DNA of 64,000 nucleotides from Linyphia triangularis (lineage: Eukaryota > Arthropoda > Arachnida > Araneae > Linyphiidae), in assembly GCA_963978545.1 (NCBI GenBank), contig OZ021722.1:1054001-1118000 (forward strand), read 5' to 3'. Shown here one piece after another: positions 1 to 10,318 of the stretch (the stretch's first letter is position 1; each line of letters starts with the position of its first letter). The notes under the pieces were generated by a model that did not search any database, had not been told where the DNA came from, and saw only the letters and a program-made list of their open reading frames with translations. The position numbers and the translations under genes were made by a program.

Positions 1-738
1 ATACTTAGTTGTTAATTGTTACTATACAAAGAAAAATAGAATTTTCAATAAATATTTTGGGTACATTAAATAATTTTTTTTGTTATATTCGTCATTTTTC
101 AACGGGTGCCTCAGGCATCCTCCAACTTTCTAATATAATATACTAATGTTAGATCAAGCTCTCTCTAACAACTCGACAATCCAACCTGTTTCATACAAAG
201 AGAGACAAAAGATGTTTAACAAAAGCAAAGATGTTGTCGACGTTGAATGTTCAGTGGATATTGGCTCAACTCCATCAACAGATGTTTGCATTTCATCCAA
301 GTTTTACGGACGTATTATTTAGCGCGTAGTTTAACATGCTTGGAATAATTCAATTTTGGATTCAAATCACCACTGAACACATTTATTGTATTTATTCATT
401 CTATTTGGAATAATAGTTTCGGTTTGAAATAATAGTATATTAAATATTTTTTAAAGCAAATCAGGATCTATAAATTCGTTAGTGAGTGAAATATTAGTAA
501 CAAGATTTATTAGGCGGAAAGAGTTTTCCGGAGATTCATCCATTCGAGGAAAAATGCAAATTAGTTCCTCCTCAACTGAATTCGCTCCCAAGTTTAGTCA
601 ATATAGAACAATCGCATACAATAGAAACTTAAAGTTGCATTTTACAGAAGCCTATGTCAGAAAAACTTCAAATATTCTAATTTGTCTACGCTTATTGATT
701 AGGACAGAGATTATGTCCTAAATATTAAAAAATAAAAT
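1..738. other. AT-rich DNA, no gene seen
   Basis: Low-complexity AT-rich sequence. The only open frame of note, a 79-codon plus-strand frame at 482-721, has no recognisable domain, no homolog that I know and no supporting context. I see no structured repeat here before the minisatellite begins. Confidence 0.5.
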
Positions 739-739
739 G

Positions 740-1369
740 AATATTTTAGGGTGATGTATTGGTTTAGGGTAATTTCCCTAAATATATAAAAAGGGTAATA
801 TTTTAATATAATAACCCAAAGTATATTAAAAGGGTAATATTTTAGGGTAACTACCTAATATATATTAAAATGGTAATATTTTAGGGTAATTGCCCTAAAC
901 ATATTAAAAGGGTAATATTTAGGGTAATTATAAAATATAAATATTTTATAATGTATTAAAAGTAATACTTAAACTATATTAAAATAGTAATATTTTATGG
1001 TAATTGCTTTAAACATATTAAAAGGGTTATATTTTATGGTAATTGCCCTAAACATATTAAAAGGGTTATATTTTATGGTAATTGCCCTAAACATATTAAA
1101 AGGGTAATATTTTATGGTAATTGCCCTAAACATATTAAAAGGGTAATATTTTACGGTAATTGCCCTAAACATATTAAAAGGGTAATATTTTACGGTAATT
1201 GCCCTAAACATATTAAAAGGGTAATATTTTACGGTAATTGCCCTAAATATATTAAAAGGGTAATACTTCAGGGTAATTAATCTAAATATATTAAAAGGAT
1301 AATATTTTAGGATAATTTCTCTAAATATATTGAAAGGGAAACATATTTTAGGATAATTACTCTAAATAT

Positions 1370-1447
<78 letters not shown>

Positions 1448-2115
1448 TGTTTTAAGGTAATTACTTTAAATATATAAGAGAAGTGTAATATTCTATCCTA
1501 AATATATAAAAAAGTAGAATATTTTAGGTTATTGTATTTTTTAAGAATAATTACCCTAAATATTAAAAATATAGAGTAATGTAATATCTACCCTAAATGT
1601 ATAAAAAAAAGTAGAATATTTTAGGGTAATTACGCTAAATATGAACTTAAAAATATTATTTTTTTTAAGTATTATTTTAAGGTAACTACCCCAAATTTAT
1701 AAAAAAAAAAAGATATCTTAGAATAATTGCCCTAAATATATAAAAAGTAGTATGTTTTAGGATAATGTAATCTATGTCCTGCTTATTAAACATGGCATAA
1801 ACTACACTGAATAAAGTAGAATATTTTAGGGTTATGTAATTTATGCCCTGCTCAAGAAGCAGGACATGGATTACATTACCCTAAGATAATTTACATTTTT
1901 TTTTATAAATATATTTAGGATTTTTACCCTAAAATATTACCCTTTTTTATATATTGAGGGTAATTATCCCAAAATAATACTTTAAAAATGTAGAATATTT
2001 TAGAGTAAACTATTATTTTAAGCTATAAATATATAAAAAGGGTAATATTTTGTGGTAATTATATTAAAAAGGTAATTTCCCTAAACATATAAAAAAAAAG
2101 TAGATTATTTTAGGG
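740..2115. repeat. 39-bp minisatellite, degenerate at both flanks
   Basis: Tandem array of a 39-bp unit. It is cleanest at about 980-1260, where each unit carries catattaaaagggtaat followed by a short inverted pair (ggtaatt, then gccctaa). Units from 740-980 and 1260-2115 are increasingly diverged, and some lie in the opposite orientation. Because 39 is a multiple of three, the array produces a fake minus-strand open frame repeating a 13-residue unit (969-1211). An (AT)n microsatellite interrupts it. It contains TTAGGG-like and CCCTAA-like words but is not a telomeric array. Confidence 0.85.
1378..1443. repeat. (AT)n microsatellite
   Basis: About 30 uninterrupted AT dinucleotides inside the 39-bp minisatellite. 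Confidence 0.95.
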
Positions 2116-2790
2116 TAATGTTACAAGGGCATAAATTACACTATCCTAACATATTCTAATTTTTAATACGCGACCGGAGCGTTGATCTTATAGGAGAAGT
2201 TCACGATGACAAGCAAAACTCGGGAAATGTGCGATTTAATTAATTCCGTCAAAAAATAGTAGTACTGAATATTTCCAATAAAACACACCTTGCGTATTAT
2301 TGGAAAATAATTAGAGAAATTATGAAGTTTTTTTCACCTTCTGTTCGTTTTTTACCCAGAAAAAAAAATCGTTATTCTCCGTAGTTAATTTTTAATCACT
2401 TTTTGAACGTGGGGGAGGGAATTCTGCCAAAGCAATATCAATGAAGCCTACAAAAACACTCAAGAAAAGCAATTTTAACGAAGACACTATTGAAATGATT
2501 CAAGTCTATATTTACTAAAATTAGTTTTTTTTTACGAAATCTATGACTCATTCAATCGACCTTTTTGTTCCATTGTTTTTCTCCTAAAAGATCATTTTCT
2601 CCCGAATCGAAATTCGAATTGAGTTCGAACAGAGAATCCCCCAGCTGCTACGATTTTTTTCCCCCCGAAACTTTATATTATTGCTGAAATGGCATAAATC
2701 TCAATAACACAAAAAATGAAATTCAAACAAAAACAGCCCTCTATTCAAAATGCTTATTTCTAGTTTGTTTTTAATAAGTAATGCAATCCG
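2116..2790. other. AT-rich DNA, nothing recognised
   Basis: No gene, structural RNA or known repeat end seen. The region is homopolymer-rich and has no long open frame. Confidence 0.4.
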
Positions 2791-2794
2791 AAAC

Positions 2795-2985
2795 TTTTAA
2801 GTTTTATTTTCAATTACCCATATTTTATGTTTACGTATTGTTTTCTGTCAAAAAATTGCTTTCGAGTTTTTTATCACTTCTCCACGTTTTCAAATATCCT
2901 GACTTCTAAAAAGTTGTCTAGAAAAAATGTCATTTTGTGTAAGTGGTCAGTATAACTCTCGAACAAACTGACCTAATAAAATTTA
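2795..2985 (+). repeat. Interspersed repeat family D, copy 1
   Basis: Begins near ttttcaattacccatat and ends near gaacaaactgacctaa. The same order of words (ttcaattacccata, cctgacttc/ctgatttc, aaaaagt-gtct, gtgg/gatcagtata, gaacaaa-tgacc) recurs at about 20636-20840 and 63795-64000, and inverted at about 21190-21310 and 52090-52350. It is a dispersed non-coding repeat of unknown class. Its 3' side is directly followed by a SINE-A insertion. Confidence 0.7.
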
Positions 2986-3162
2986 GTTGGTTGTTTTCAG
3001 ATTATCTGGCGCCGTCAGCAACAGCTATAATGCGCCGAAACATTCGTCATTAGACAAGCCAACATACATTTACAAACACCCATGCCTAACACGGGACTCG
3101 GAACCCGCAACCTCGCGGTCTAGAAGCTAGCACGCTAACCACTATATAACATTTGGTCGGCC
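2986..3162 (-). mobile_element. SINE-A copy 1 (tRNA-derived SINE, minus strand)
   Basis: Read on the minus strand this is a tRNA-like head with an A box (TAGTGGTTAGCGTGCTAG), a B box (GGGTTCCGAGTCCC, with one extra C) and a body, ending in a tail with ACAACCAAC. A-box and B-box spacing is tRNA-like, so RNA polymerase III transcription is expected from family knowledge. Flanks share cctaataaa (2972-2980 and 3162-3170), a likely target-site duplication, although atttag separates the left copy from the tail. It encodes no protein and would depend on a LINE enzyme. Confidence 0.88.
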
Positions 3163-3170
3163 CTAATAAA

Positions 3171-4116
3171 TCCGAATTTGGTGTACTGGTGGTCACGGTA
3201 CCTACCATTAAGGTTTTGTCTCCACATACACAACAACTCATGTACCTGAAAATTATTATAATTCAATGATGTTGAATTGGACCTTGTATGACTGAGAAAA
3301 TAAGAACTTGTTTTTAAGACGTGGCTTTTCAGTAAATGTATGGGAAAAATCATTAGTTTTTATAAAATGTTACTGTAACTATATTATCCTCGTAAATTTA
3401 TTCATTTCATAATGCTTATAAAAACATTTTAGTTTTTAAACCTTTATACTTTCATTTGTATAAAAATTAAGTATTCTGAATTGGTATGTTTGTAAATTGC
3501 TATTAAGTGAATGATTTCTTTTGAAACAGTTTGAAGAGCTTATTGTCTTATGACTAAACATTCCCAGTGAAACATTATAATTCAGAAATGCTCCAAGGGA
3601 TTCTTTTTTCTTCATGATTTTTGTAACAGAAAGATAGCATTGGAAAGTGTAGTATTATAATAAATTCTCAAGAGATTTTGTTTAAATGTTTTGAATTCGT
3701 AAAAACTAAAACATAGGTAAACGCTACATTCGATGCTATCTTGTGTACAATAAAAAGCTATTCAGTGGGGAAACAACTGTCCGGGAGATCTTTGAGGAGG
3801 GAACCACTGAACTAAAGAAAACACCGAAGTGACGACCTTGGCTTCTTTTACTGTTGAGATTGCGAGCCACGCTCCTTAATACAGTAACCCTTCACGTGCT
3901 ACACTTTTAAGGCAAAACATTGGCCTATTCAAATTACACTTGGCGGATTTGTTGCTAACCAAATACTCTGCCTATTTTCTGCAAAATAGTGACGTATTTC
4001 TTTGAAAGCTCTATTTCTAAGCTGTATTAACAGGCGTTAATACAGCTTATAAATAGCTTGTTTACATTTATACAAATCGGGAAATGCCGATGTTTGAGTG
4101 TTTTCGTATAGTGATC
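3171..4116. other. AT-rich DNA, no gene; one strong hairpin
   Basis: No recognisable coding sequence. At 4019-4048 a perfect 13-bp stem (AAGCTGTATTAAC against GTTAATACAGCTT) with a 4-nt loop sits about 70 bp left of the hAT element. I cannot assign it a function. Confidence 0.45.
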
Positions 4117-4124
4117 GTTAAAAC
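4117..4124. repeat. hAT target-site duplication, left (GTTAAAAC)
   Basis: 8-bp duplication GTTAAAAC immediately left of the TAGGGATGG terminus, repeated exactly at 6315-6322. Eight base pairs is the duplication size of hAT transposons. Confidence 0.93.
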
Positions 4125-4134
4125 TAGGGATGGA

Positions 4135-4275
4135 ACGGATATCCGGCAAATATCCGATATCCGGCATATCCGGCTGATTTTTCAATATCCGAAACCCCGT
4201 CGGATATCCGATTTGAAATACCGGACATCCGATAATTTCATTCGGATATCCGGCTGTATATCCGACCACCAGGTA
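4135..4275. promoter_or_regulatory. hAT left subterminal repeat cluster
   Basis: About nine copies of the near-palindrome ATATCCGG/CCGGATAT within 140 bp of the left terminus, mirrored at 6220-6300. Subterminal motif arrays in hAT elements are transposase-binding sites. Binding here is inferred from that family knowledge. Confidence 0.6.
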
Positions 4276-4952
4276 TCCACCAGAAATAATTTTTTGAAAA
4301 AAATAATGATCTTTTTCGGACAAAGGGAACACCGCATCCTACACTTTTTTTTTCTAATTTTTTTTTCTTGGACATAAATTGCAGTCAAGTTACAAAACAA
4401 AAACAGAAAGAGGCGCCGTATTATTGACGCCGAATTGATAAGCATAAACCATTCCTCCAATCTTTTTCCATACACATCCTTCATACGTGTTTTGCAATAT
4501 GTTCTTTTCATTCCAAGTTTATGATCTGATTAATTCCAGATGTTATATTTGAATGCTTCTCCGTAAAACTCGAACCGAAATACTAATAAATAGTACTTTT
4601 TTCCATAACATAAGTGACTTCTTAAGAGTTTTAGTTATTATCACTTCCTGCTTTTTTTCTGACATTTGCTAGCGAGTAAAAAGCAATAAATAGCCAATGC
4701 GCAATCCTCAATGCTTTTTTTTTGTTCTATCGACGATAATACCCTACCCCTTTATGCTGTGAATGGTATGGTTTAATTTCTGATTTTTCATTGGCAGAAG
4801 TTGAAAGCTGGTATATTTTTTCTGACGTAAAATGAAGTATTGTAATTTTTAGGTCTTTAAAGCAGCGCCACAATGTGGAATTATATTTAGCTCTCTAGAA
4901 TGCATTGAATTTTATTTTTCTCCAATTACAATCCAATTTATAATTTTTAATA

Positions 4953-5298
4953 ATGGCTCATTTAAAATCACCCATTTGGAAGTATTTTAAAATTAATGGA
5001 AATGACGAAAGCAAAGCCCTATGTGTTACTTGCTAGACAGAATCGTTTAAAAAATGTGCCCTTCAAAAGCACAAAATCCTTTTCCACAAAACCCTTATGG
5101 AACCATTTAATGAGTGTGCATAAGGAAATTCACCGAAGCTTAAAAGACTCACTAAATGCATCAAATATTGATGAACAAGAAAAAACAATTCATCAAAACA
5201 AGAAATGCACGCAGACAACATTGGAATCGAAATTATTTGTACCAAAATTGTGGAGTTTAGATGATCCTAAAACAAAAGCCTTAACCGCAAAAATATGT
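4953..5298 (+). pseudogene. hAT transposase exon 1 remnant (BED zinc finger)
   Basis: Starting at ATG 4953, the frame reads MAHLKSPIWKYFKI and then ...ESKALCVTC, the first half of a BED-type DNA-binding zinc finger (Cys pair). A TAG follows at 5034-5036. The second half (STKPLWNHLMSVHKE, giving the His pair) is in another frame that is open to about 5298, so at least one frameshift is present. The exon then continues KLFVPKLWSLDD...TAKI and ends at a good splice donor (GTAAGT at about 5296). The BED finger anchors transposase to the transposon ends. Stops and the shift make this a pseudogene. Confidence 0.78.
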
Positions 5299-5652
5299 AA
5301 GTACTAATTTTGTTTGTTTATATTAAATATATATTTTAAATATGGTATAACATAATGTTGATGAATTTTGGGTTCGAAATTTTTTAAGTTTATATTTAAA
5401 GACGGAATATTCCGATAGATCCAATTTAAGTTTTCTACGAGATTTCTTTAAATCCGTAATGTTTTAGGTGCATTGCAAAAAAATATATACTTCAATTTCA
5501 TAAAATATTTAAAATAAATCTTTTGTTATTAACAAATGCCTCCGGTATAATTTTGTAATCATTTATCAATTATAAACAATGCATGAAGTAAATTGAAAGT
5601 AGCTATATTTTGCACTTCAACATTGTAAAAAAAAATTTTAATATAATTTTAG
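5299..5652 (+). other. Retained intron of the hAT transposase pseudogene
   Basis: Bounded by a GTAAGT donor at about 5296 and a pyrimidine-poor but clear acceptor (aatataattttag) just before 5653. The flanking frames join in phase: ATA-T from exon 1 plus GT from exon 2 gives one Cys codon. No coding content of its own. The phase agreement is the main evidence that this is a real ancestral intron. Confidence 0.6.
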
Positions 5653-5873
5653 GTGAGTTAATGGCTCTTGATGCTGAACCATTCTCCATTGTGAATAGAG
5701 AAGGCTTTGGTCAGTTAATAAAATACCTAGCTCCTCGTTATCCGCTTCCAAGTAGAAATTATTTTCGTGATAAAGCCCTGCCAGAACTATATGAAAAACT
5801 AAAAGTATCAATATTACAAGATATAAAATCAGCAACAAAGATCTCTTTCACTCATCAACTAAAGTTTAAATAA
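5653..5873 (+). pseudogene. hAT transposase exon 2 remnant
   Basis: Open frame reading ELMALDAEPFSIVNREGF, then LIKYLAPRYPLPSRNYF and ALPELYEKLK before a stop at about 5871. This matches the conserved block after the BED finger in ZBED-type hAT transposases (the family has forms such as 'ALDLQPFS-V-EGF...L-PRY-LPSR'). The remaining 400 or more residues expected for a transposase are absent, replaced by a short tail and an inserted SINE-like sequence. It makes no functional product. Confidence 0.85.
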
Positions 5874-5879
5874 AAAAAA

Positions 5880-6140
5880 TAAACTCAGTGCGTGACAGCC
5901 CGTGTTGACTAAGGCCTGCTGGGCCCAGCTCAGCTTTCTCGACTGTGGCATTTGTGTGTCACATAGCAGATGTTTCAGTCAGATGGTCATTCTGACGCAG
6001 AACCCCAGTGTTTAGTTCCCAAGCATGCATGGTCCTCCTCAGTTTATTTCTTTCAGGTATAAACAGCTAAGTCAACCTTGCCCAGTCCGCGAATCAAACA
6101 ATGGACCTGTGGCATGCAGCGCGGTGCGCTAACCACTAAT
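5880..6140 (-). mobile_element. Third SINE type, tRNA-like head
   Basis: Read on the minus strand from 6140 it begins TAGTGGTTAGCGCACCGCG (A-box-like), followed about 35 nt later by a weak B-box-like stretch, GGTCCATTGTTTGATTCG, and a GC-richer body ending near an A/T-rich tail at 5880. Base composition is clearly higher in GC than its surroundings. I found no clean TSD, so the boundaries are approximate and the class is likely rather than proven. Confidence 0.55.
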
Positions 6141-6314
6141 TATAATTTACTTAATACTTCATATCATGACCATTTTTTTCGTATAGCATATCGTATAACT
6201 ATTGTTTTTAGTATATAGACCGAATATCCGGCCGGATATCCGTATCCGGTAGACATGGTACCCCGGATATCCGAAATCCGGTATCCGGCAAAACTCACAT
6301 CCGTTCCATCCCTA

Positions 6315-6322
6315 GTTAAAAC
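6315..6322. repeat. hAT target-site duplication, right (GTTAAAAC)
   Basis: Exact repeat of 4117-4124, adjoining the right terminus ATCCCTA. Confidence 0.93.
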
Positions 6323-7928
6323 CCAAGAGGATTTTTCGAGAAATGTCTCGCATGCTAATATAAACAAGAATGCGGCGTGAAATTTTTAATTAGACGGTGA
6401 TTTTTTGACTTTGCTTTGATCTTTTGTTTATTTGCTTTGTGTTCAATTTCGCGCGATTCGAAGTGTATCCAGCGAAGCTTGTGTTAAAGCCACAGTGCAA
6501 GTACTATTGTTCCATTTTACAAAGTAAGTGCACCTGCATTATTCGTATTTATTGAAGAAGTATAAATTTATCTTTTAATATATTATGTGATGGTACATTT
6601 TATAAACTACTGAAAATGAAATTGTAATTCCAATTATAATATGCTCAAATAGAAACGGAATATTGCTTCTGACACTAATTGTAATCAAATATTTAGTAAA
6701 ATAAATTGCAATATCGATATCGAATGTCTGCAATAATTTGGTTAGGATCTGGTTACCATACGATATAGCAATTTTTGTCGTATTCTGAGCTTACTTCAAT
6801 AATTGATCTACAAAGTATATTTTCCTCTAATCTATAAATTATATTTTCTTGAGAAAGTATAATGAAGTAATAACTGATCATAAACAATGTCTATAGTGTG
6901 CAGTATAGTTATCATAGCTAATTTTAATGAATTATTATAGATAATTTAATTAGTCTAAAGGAAGGATTTTAATAGTTATAAAATTAGCTGCATGATAAGA
7001 TTTCTAAGTGTTATGCTATTCAAATTCAATTAAAATCTTAAAGTGAAACTAATTCTTTGGATTAGTTTATCAATTAATATTGCAATGAAATTGACATTTT
7101 CCATTTTAAATATGTTTTACTACCCAGTTTAATAGACATCTCTCTATTTTTAAAAAAGTATATAATAAATTTTAATAGTAATGTAATAATTTACTAATCT
7201 TAAATTTAAATCTAAATGCATATGGTCAAAATGAACAAGTTGAATTATAAATGGTTTCTAAGACATTCATCATTCATGAGGATACTCATTGCTCAAAAAG
7301 TTGTAGAAATAGAATATGTGAAAGTTCTGTACAAAAATCTTGCAGGTGCACAATTAACATTGTCTGTCCTTTATGCTCATTAGTCTAAAGGTCTATTATA
7401 TTGTTTTGTATGCAATACTTGAAAGTAAGTGGAATGAAAACGAATTTACTATGTATTTCACCAATTGTTATCTTATGATTCAATAATTTATTTTAATGTT
7501 TTGACAACCAACTTTGTTTTCATTTCTGTAATATGATAGGCAAATTTATCAAATTTTTTCTAAAATAGTATTTTTAAATTAAAGTCATTGTTAAATTGAT
7601 ATTTAAAAAAAAAAAATAATAATAATAATAATATTTTCAAAAATTAAAAAGTTCAAAAAAAGGATTGAAATCTCTAGGATAACATGTGCTTCTTAACACT
7701 TTAGGAGCAAAGGTTGATTGGATTTAAATTTATTTGGTGCAAGGGCAACACGAACATTTGGATATAGGATTTAAAAATATAAAATAGATCCATGTTGCAC
7801 AGACATTTTATTGTATATGTAGCTAATGTACTGTTTTGGTGTGGTTCTAAAAAAGCCTCAAAGTGCAATACCATGCTTTAAAAAGGCGGGATATTTTTAA
7901 TCCCGCCGTACCCCAAAGAGCTAAAATA
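6323..7928. other. AT-rich DNA, no gene seen
   Basis: No credible coding frame. Contains an (AAT)n run near 7615-7632 and a small GC-rich hairpin at 7885-7907 (GGCGGGAT against ATCCCGCC) close to the LTR element. Function unknown. Confidence 0.45.
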
Positions 7929-7932
7929 TGCA

Positions 7933-8153
7933 TGTTGTATGATGAAGGGGTAAAAGTGAAAGAGGCCAATTAAATGGACAGCAGGTTTATTCGTGCAAAA
8001 GATAGAAATAGGTTCTTAAACCTAAACTAGGAGAGGCTACTTCCACGTCCGTTCACCTCCACTCCTTCAATCATACTCTCTCTCTCTCTCTGGCGACGAA
8101 GTCGCCGCTAGGGGATTACATTAGCAGCGCCCTCTACATCACTGGGGATAACA
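7933..8153 (-). repeat. 3' LTR (221 bp)
   Basis: Begins tgttgtatgatg and ends ggggataaca on the plus strand. On the coding (minus) strand the order is TGTTATCCCC, then a GA microsatellite, then a polyadenylation signal in cacgAATAAAcctg, then CAACA. It is upstream-flanked on the minus strand by a purine-leaning stretch (ggatggcggag), a plausible polypurine tract. Confidence 0.92.
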
Positions 8154-8159
8154 CTCCGC

Positions 8160-8500
8160 CATCCTGATTGAGGAGGACCACCGACTCATTGATATATACT
8201 AAACCTGTAAATAAAGATATTGAAAAATACAGCACAATAATAAAATTTAAACAACATTAATGTCTTGAAGATCACAACGTGTAGTTCTTAAAAATTTAAA
8301 GTCTGTGGAAAAAGTTCTTGCACCATGAAAAGTTTGTAGAAAGGGAAGAAAAAAAAAGTCTCCTCTTCAAAAGTTCATAAAAAGAAAAAAAATCTCTTTA
8401 AAAAGTTTGTATGATGGAAAAAAAATCTCTTCTTTCAAAAGTTCATAAAAAGAAAAAAAAAGTCTCTTCTGTAAAAAGTTCTTGTAGAAGAAAATTGAAG
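8160..8500. repeat. Short A-rich tandem repeats near the 3' LTR
   Basis: At least three copies of a unit containing aaaagttcataaaaagaaa with alternating tctctt words. This occupies the place where pol would lie in a complete element. No coding content. Confidence 0.6.
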
Positions 8501-8504
8501 AAAC

Positions 8505-8747
8505 TTAAGTATCTTCCCAGCACTTCATCATAAAGATTAATATTTTAGCTACTAAAAGTTCACGAAAAACAATCTGCATAAATCTTTGAATAGCAGACGG
8601 TGAGTTGCATAAGTCACAAGTACTTTCGGAAATTATTCCATCGATGTATTTTGGCTTGAAGATTGGAGTTTCAACTGGTAGGAAAAGCTTCATTTGAAAA
8701 TTTGTACTTTCCATTTTCTTTGGTTTGTAAATCTTGACCTTATTCAT
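8505..8747 (-). CDS. Short ORF overlapping the end of the gag-like ORF
   Basis: An 80-codon frame whose ATG lies inside the gag-like ORF's last codons (8-nt overlap, sequence ATGAATAAGGATGAATAA region). It contains PKKMESTNFQMKLFLP and a CDLC motif but nothing I recognise. It could be a decayed remnant of the gag/pol junction or chance. Kept at low confidence because of its position directly downstream of gag. Confidence 0.22.
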   Translation of the reverse strand: MNKVKIYKPKKMESTNFQMKLFLPVETPIFKPKYIDGIISESTCDLCNSPSAIQRFMQIVFRELLVAKILIFMMKCWEDT

Positions 8748-9630
8748 CCTTATTCATAACAGTATTCCGTAAATTATCGTCGTTAATGTGCAAGAAATCC
8801 GCTTCGCTTAAACTCACGCTATCCCCAATTGTAAACAGAAAAAAATTCTCTTCTGTTTGTTTACATGCTCCACGTGTTTCAATTTGTTTACATTCTGGAC
8901 CATGTGCTTCTGCTGGTTGGCTTTTTTCTAGGTCTTCTGTTACAACACACACTTCATCGGGATCTTCCAATGATCGTTCATCTTTTCTCATGGGGACATT
9001 AAGCCCCGCCTCCATCAACGAAGAACTTATTTTTTCCGTTGAGTTATCCTTTGTATGACCTTGACACGTGTCATTTTGCGTTTCAGGAATCGGAAGGATT
9101 TGCGAAGTATTTAAAATTTCGTTATTTCTTCCTGCAGGAAAAGTGATATATTCCGAATCCTTTTTTAAAGCAACATAGCATTTTTTTCCAGTGCGGATTT
9201 CGAATTGGTTTTCAACCGGAAGTGGATCTTGTGTTTTTATGCTTTCGTTTACATTAGGTGGTGTTATTGAGTTAGCACAAATAATATCAGAGGGTTCTGC
9301 AGTTATTGGAATTTGGATTTTGTTCTTTAAATGAGCTAGTTTAATTTTAGCATCTAACTGTGCAAGTTTAATTTTTTCGATTTCATTCTTAATTTTTTCG
9401 ATTTCTTTTTGCTTTTCATTAGCCTCTTGGGTTTTTCTATCCTCCTCTTGGGTTTTTCTTTCAGCTACAACTGTTGTTATTAAATCTTGAACGAAATCTG
9501 GATCTTTAACGAAAACTTCACTTTTTTCGATTAAGTCTTTTAATTTTAGAATTGTGCTACCATCCGGTACAACGATATCTAACTCAGCGGCGACAAATAC
9601 GAGATCTTGCTTTTTGATATTTTGAAACAT
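8740..9630 (-). CDS. Gag-like protein of the LTR element (296 aa)
   Basis: Intact ORF from ATG 9630. Residues 1-60 (MFQNIKKQDLVFVAAELDIV ... LKDLIEKSEVFVKDPDFVQ) resemble the N-terminal helical, SAP-like segment of Gag-type proteins of arthropod LTR elements. Residues 62-115 are a charged coiled coil (KTQEEDRKTQEANEKQKEIE). The rest is acidic, low-complexity linker with no CCHC zinc knuckle and no protease motif. Gag would form the particle that packages the RNA, so a gag-only element could be helped in trans or be a truncated relic. Start chosen as the first ATG in frame, just downstream of the leader. Gag identity rests on the N-terminal pattern plus position between LTRs. Confidence 0.68.
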   Translation of the reverse strand: MFQNIKKQDLVFVAAELDIVVPDGSTILKLKDLIEKSEVFVKDPDFVQDLITTVVAERKTQEEDRKTQEANEKQKEIEKIKNEIEKIKLAQLDAKIKLAHLKNKIQIPITAEPSDIICANSITPPNVNESIKTQDPLPVENQFEIRTGKKCYVALKKDSEYITFPAGRNNEILNTSQILPIPETQNDTCQGHTKDNSTEKISSSLMEAGLNVPMRKDERSLEDPDEVCVVTEDLEKSQPAEAHGPECKQIETRGACKQTEENFFLFTIGDSVSLSEADFLHINDDNLRNTVMNKDE

Positions 9631-9754
9631 AATTATAATAAGATGGATCCTACCTGCGTTTCTTGATTTTACTTCGCTTTTGGAGCTGTATCCGTTTTAT
9701 GTTGTTGCTCTTTCGAAGAGTACTCGTTGCTTCTGGTTTCTGGTTCGTAGTAGT

Positions 9755-9962
9755 TGGTCGATGTGGAATAACTTTGCTGACTTCGTTGAACTTCTGCTTG
9801 ACGGCTGAAGTGGGACTTGTTCGGCGAAGCGACAGTGTTGTGGTTGCAGGTTCGAGTTGGCTCAGGATTCTGTATTCTTGCTGGCTATGTGGAATAACGA
9901 TGCTAGCTTCGTTGAACTTCTGCTTGACGGCTGAAGTGGGACTTGTTCGGCGAAGCGAGTGT
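9755..9962. repeat. Two-copy 126-bp direct repeat in the LTR-element leader
   Basis: The block atgtggaataac ... gttgaacttctgcttgac ... gtgggacttgttcggcgaag occurs at 9761 and again at 9887. It lies between the 5' LTR (right side, minus strand) and the gag start, so it belongs to the untranslated leader. Confidence 0.85.
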
Positions 9963-10048
9963 TATGCAGTTGTATAATGACGACGCTGGTTGATGAGTTT
10001 TCCTTTTATTTGTAGATTCCACTGGTGGTCGCTGACTGCTGCGGTAAT

Positions 10049-10262
10049 TCGTGAAGAGGATTTTGGTTTGACCTCTGGATGCGTAGAAGTGCAGTTTTTA
10101 TTTCGTGAAGAGGATTTTGGTTTGACCTCTGGATGCGTAGAAGTAAAGGTTTTTTTTTCGTGAAGAGGATTTTGGTTTGACCTCTGGATGCGTGGAAGTA
10201 AAGGTTTTTTTTTTTCCGTGAAGAGGATTTTGGTTTGACCTCTGGATGCGTGGAAGTGCAGT
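10049..10262. repeat. Four-copy tandem repeat in the LTR-element leader
   Basis: Copies of gtgaagaggattttggtttg followed by acctctggatgcgt start at 10051, 10105, 10160 and 10218 (spacing 54, 55 and 58). The length variation is mostly in poly-T linkers. Open frames on both strands through this block are by-products of the repeat. Confidence 0.9.
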
Positions 10263-10295
10263 TTTTTAAATATTTTTTTCATCGCATTCTCGCGG

Positions 10296-10318
10296 GTAAA
10301 AAGCACGGCGAGCCCCCA
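10296..10318 (-). promoter_or_regulatory. Candidate primer-binding site of the LTR element
   Basis: On the minus strand the base after the 5' LTR begins TGGGGGCTCGCCGTGC. TGG is complementary to a tRNA CCA end and the following GC-rich stretch could pair with an acceptor/T stem. The tRNA species is not assigned. Confidence 0.5.

Larger units (their letters stand above)
4125..6314 (+). mobile_element. hAT-superfamily DNA transposon, internally deleted
   Basis: 2.19-kb element with terminal inverted repeats TAGGGATGGAACGGAT and ATCCGTTCCATCCCTA and an exact 8-bp TSD. Both ends (4135-4275 and 6220-6300) are packed with subterminal copies of ATATCCGG/GGATATCCG, the kind of motif hAT transposases bind. 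The interior keeps the start of a transposase gene: a BED zinc finger and the next conserved block, joined across an intron. The RNase H-like catalytic core and C-terminal dimerisation domain are missing. A second SINE type occupies the right part. The element is non-autonomous and dead for coding, but its ends look intact. Confidence 0.9.

Noticed and set aside
969..1211. 80-codon ORF with a 13-residue repeat (MFRAITVKYYPFN)
   Set aside because: Produced by the 39-bp tandem array, not a gene.
740..2115. Interstitial telomere array
   Set aside because: The unit is 39 bp with only partial TTAGGG-like words, and arthropod telomeres usually use TTAGG. No TTAGG tandem run is present.
9962..10306. 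114-codon minus-strand ORF and 104-codon plus-strand ORF (9663-9977) in the LTR-element leader
   Set aside because: Both simply translate the leader tandem repeats. The gag-like ORF starts after them.
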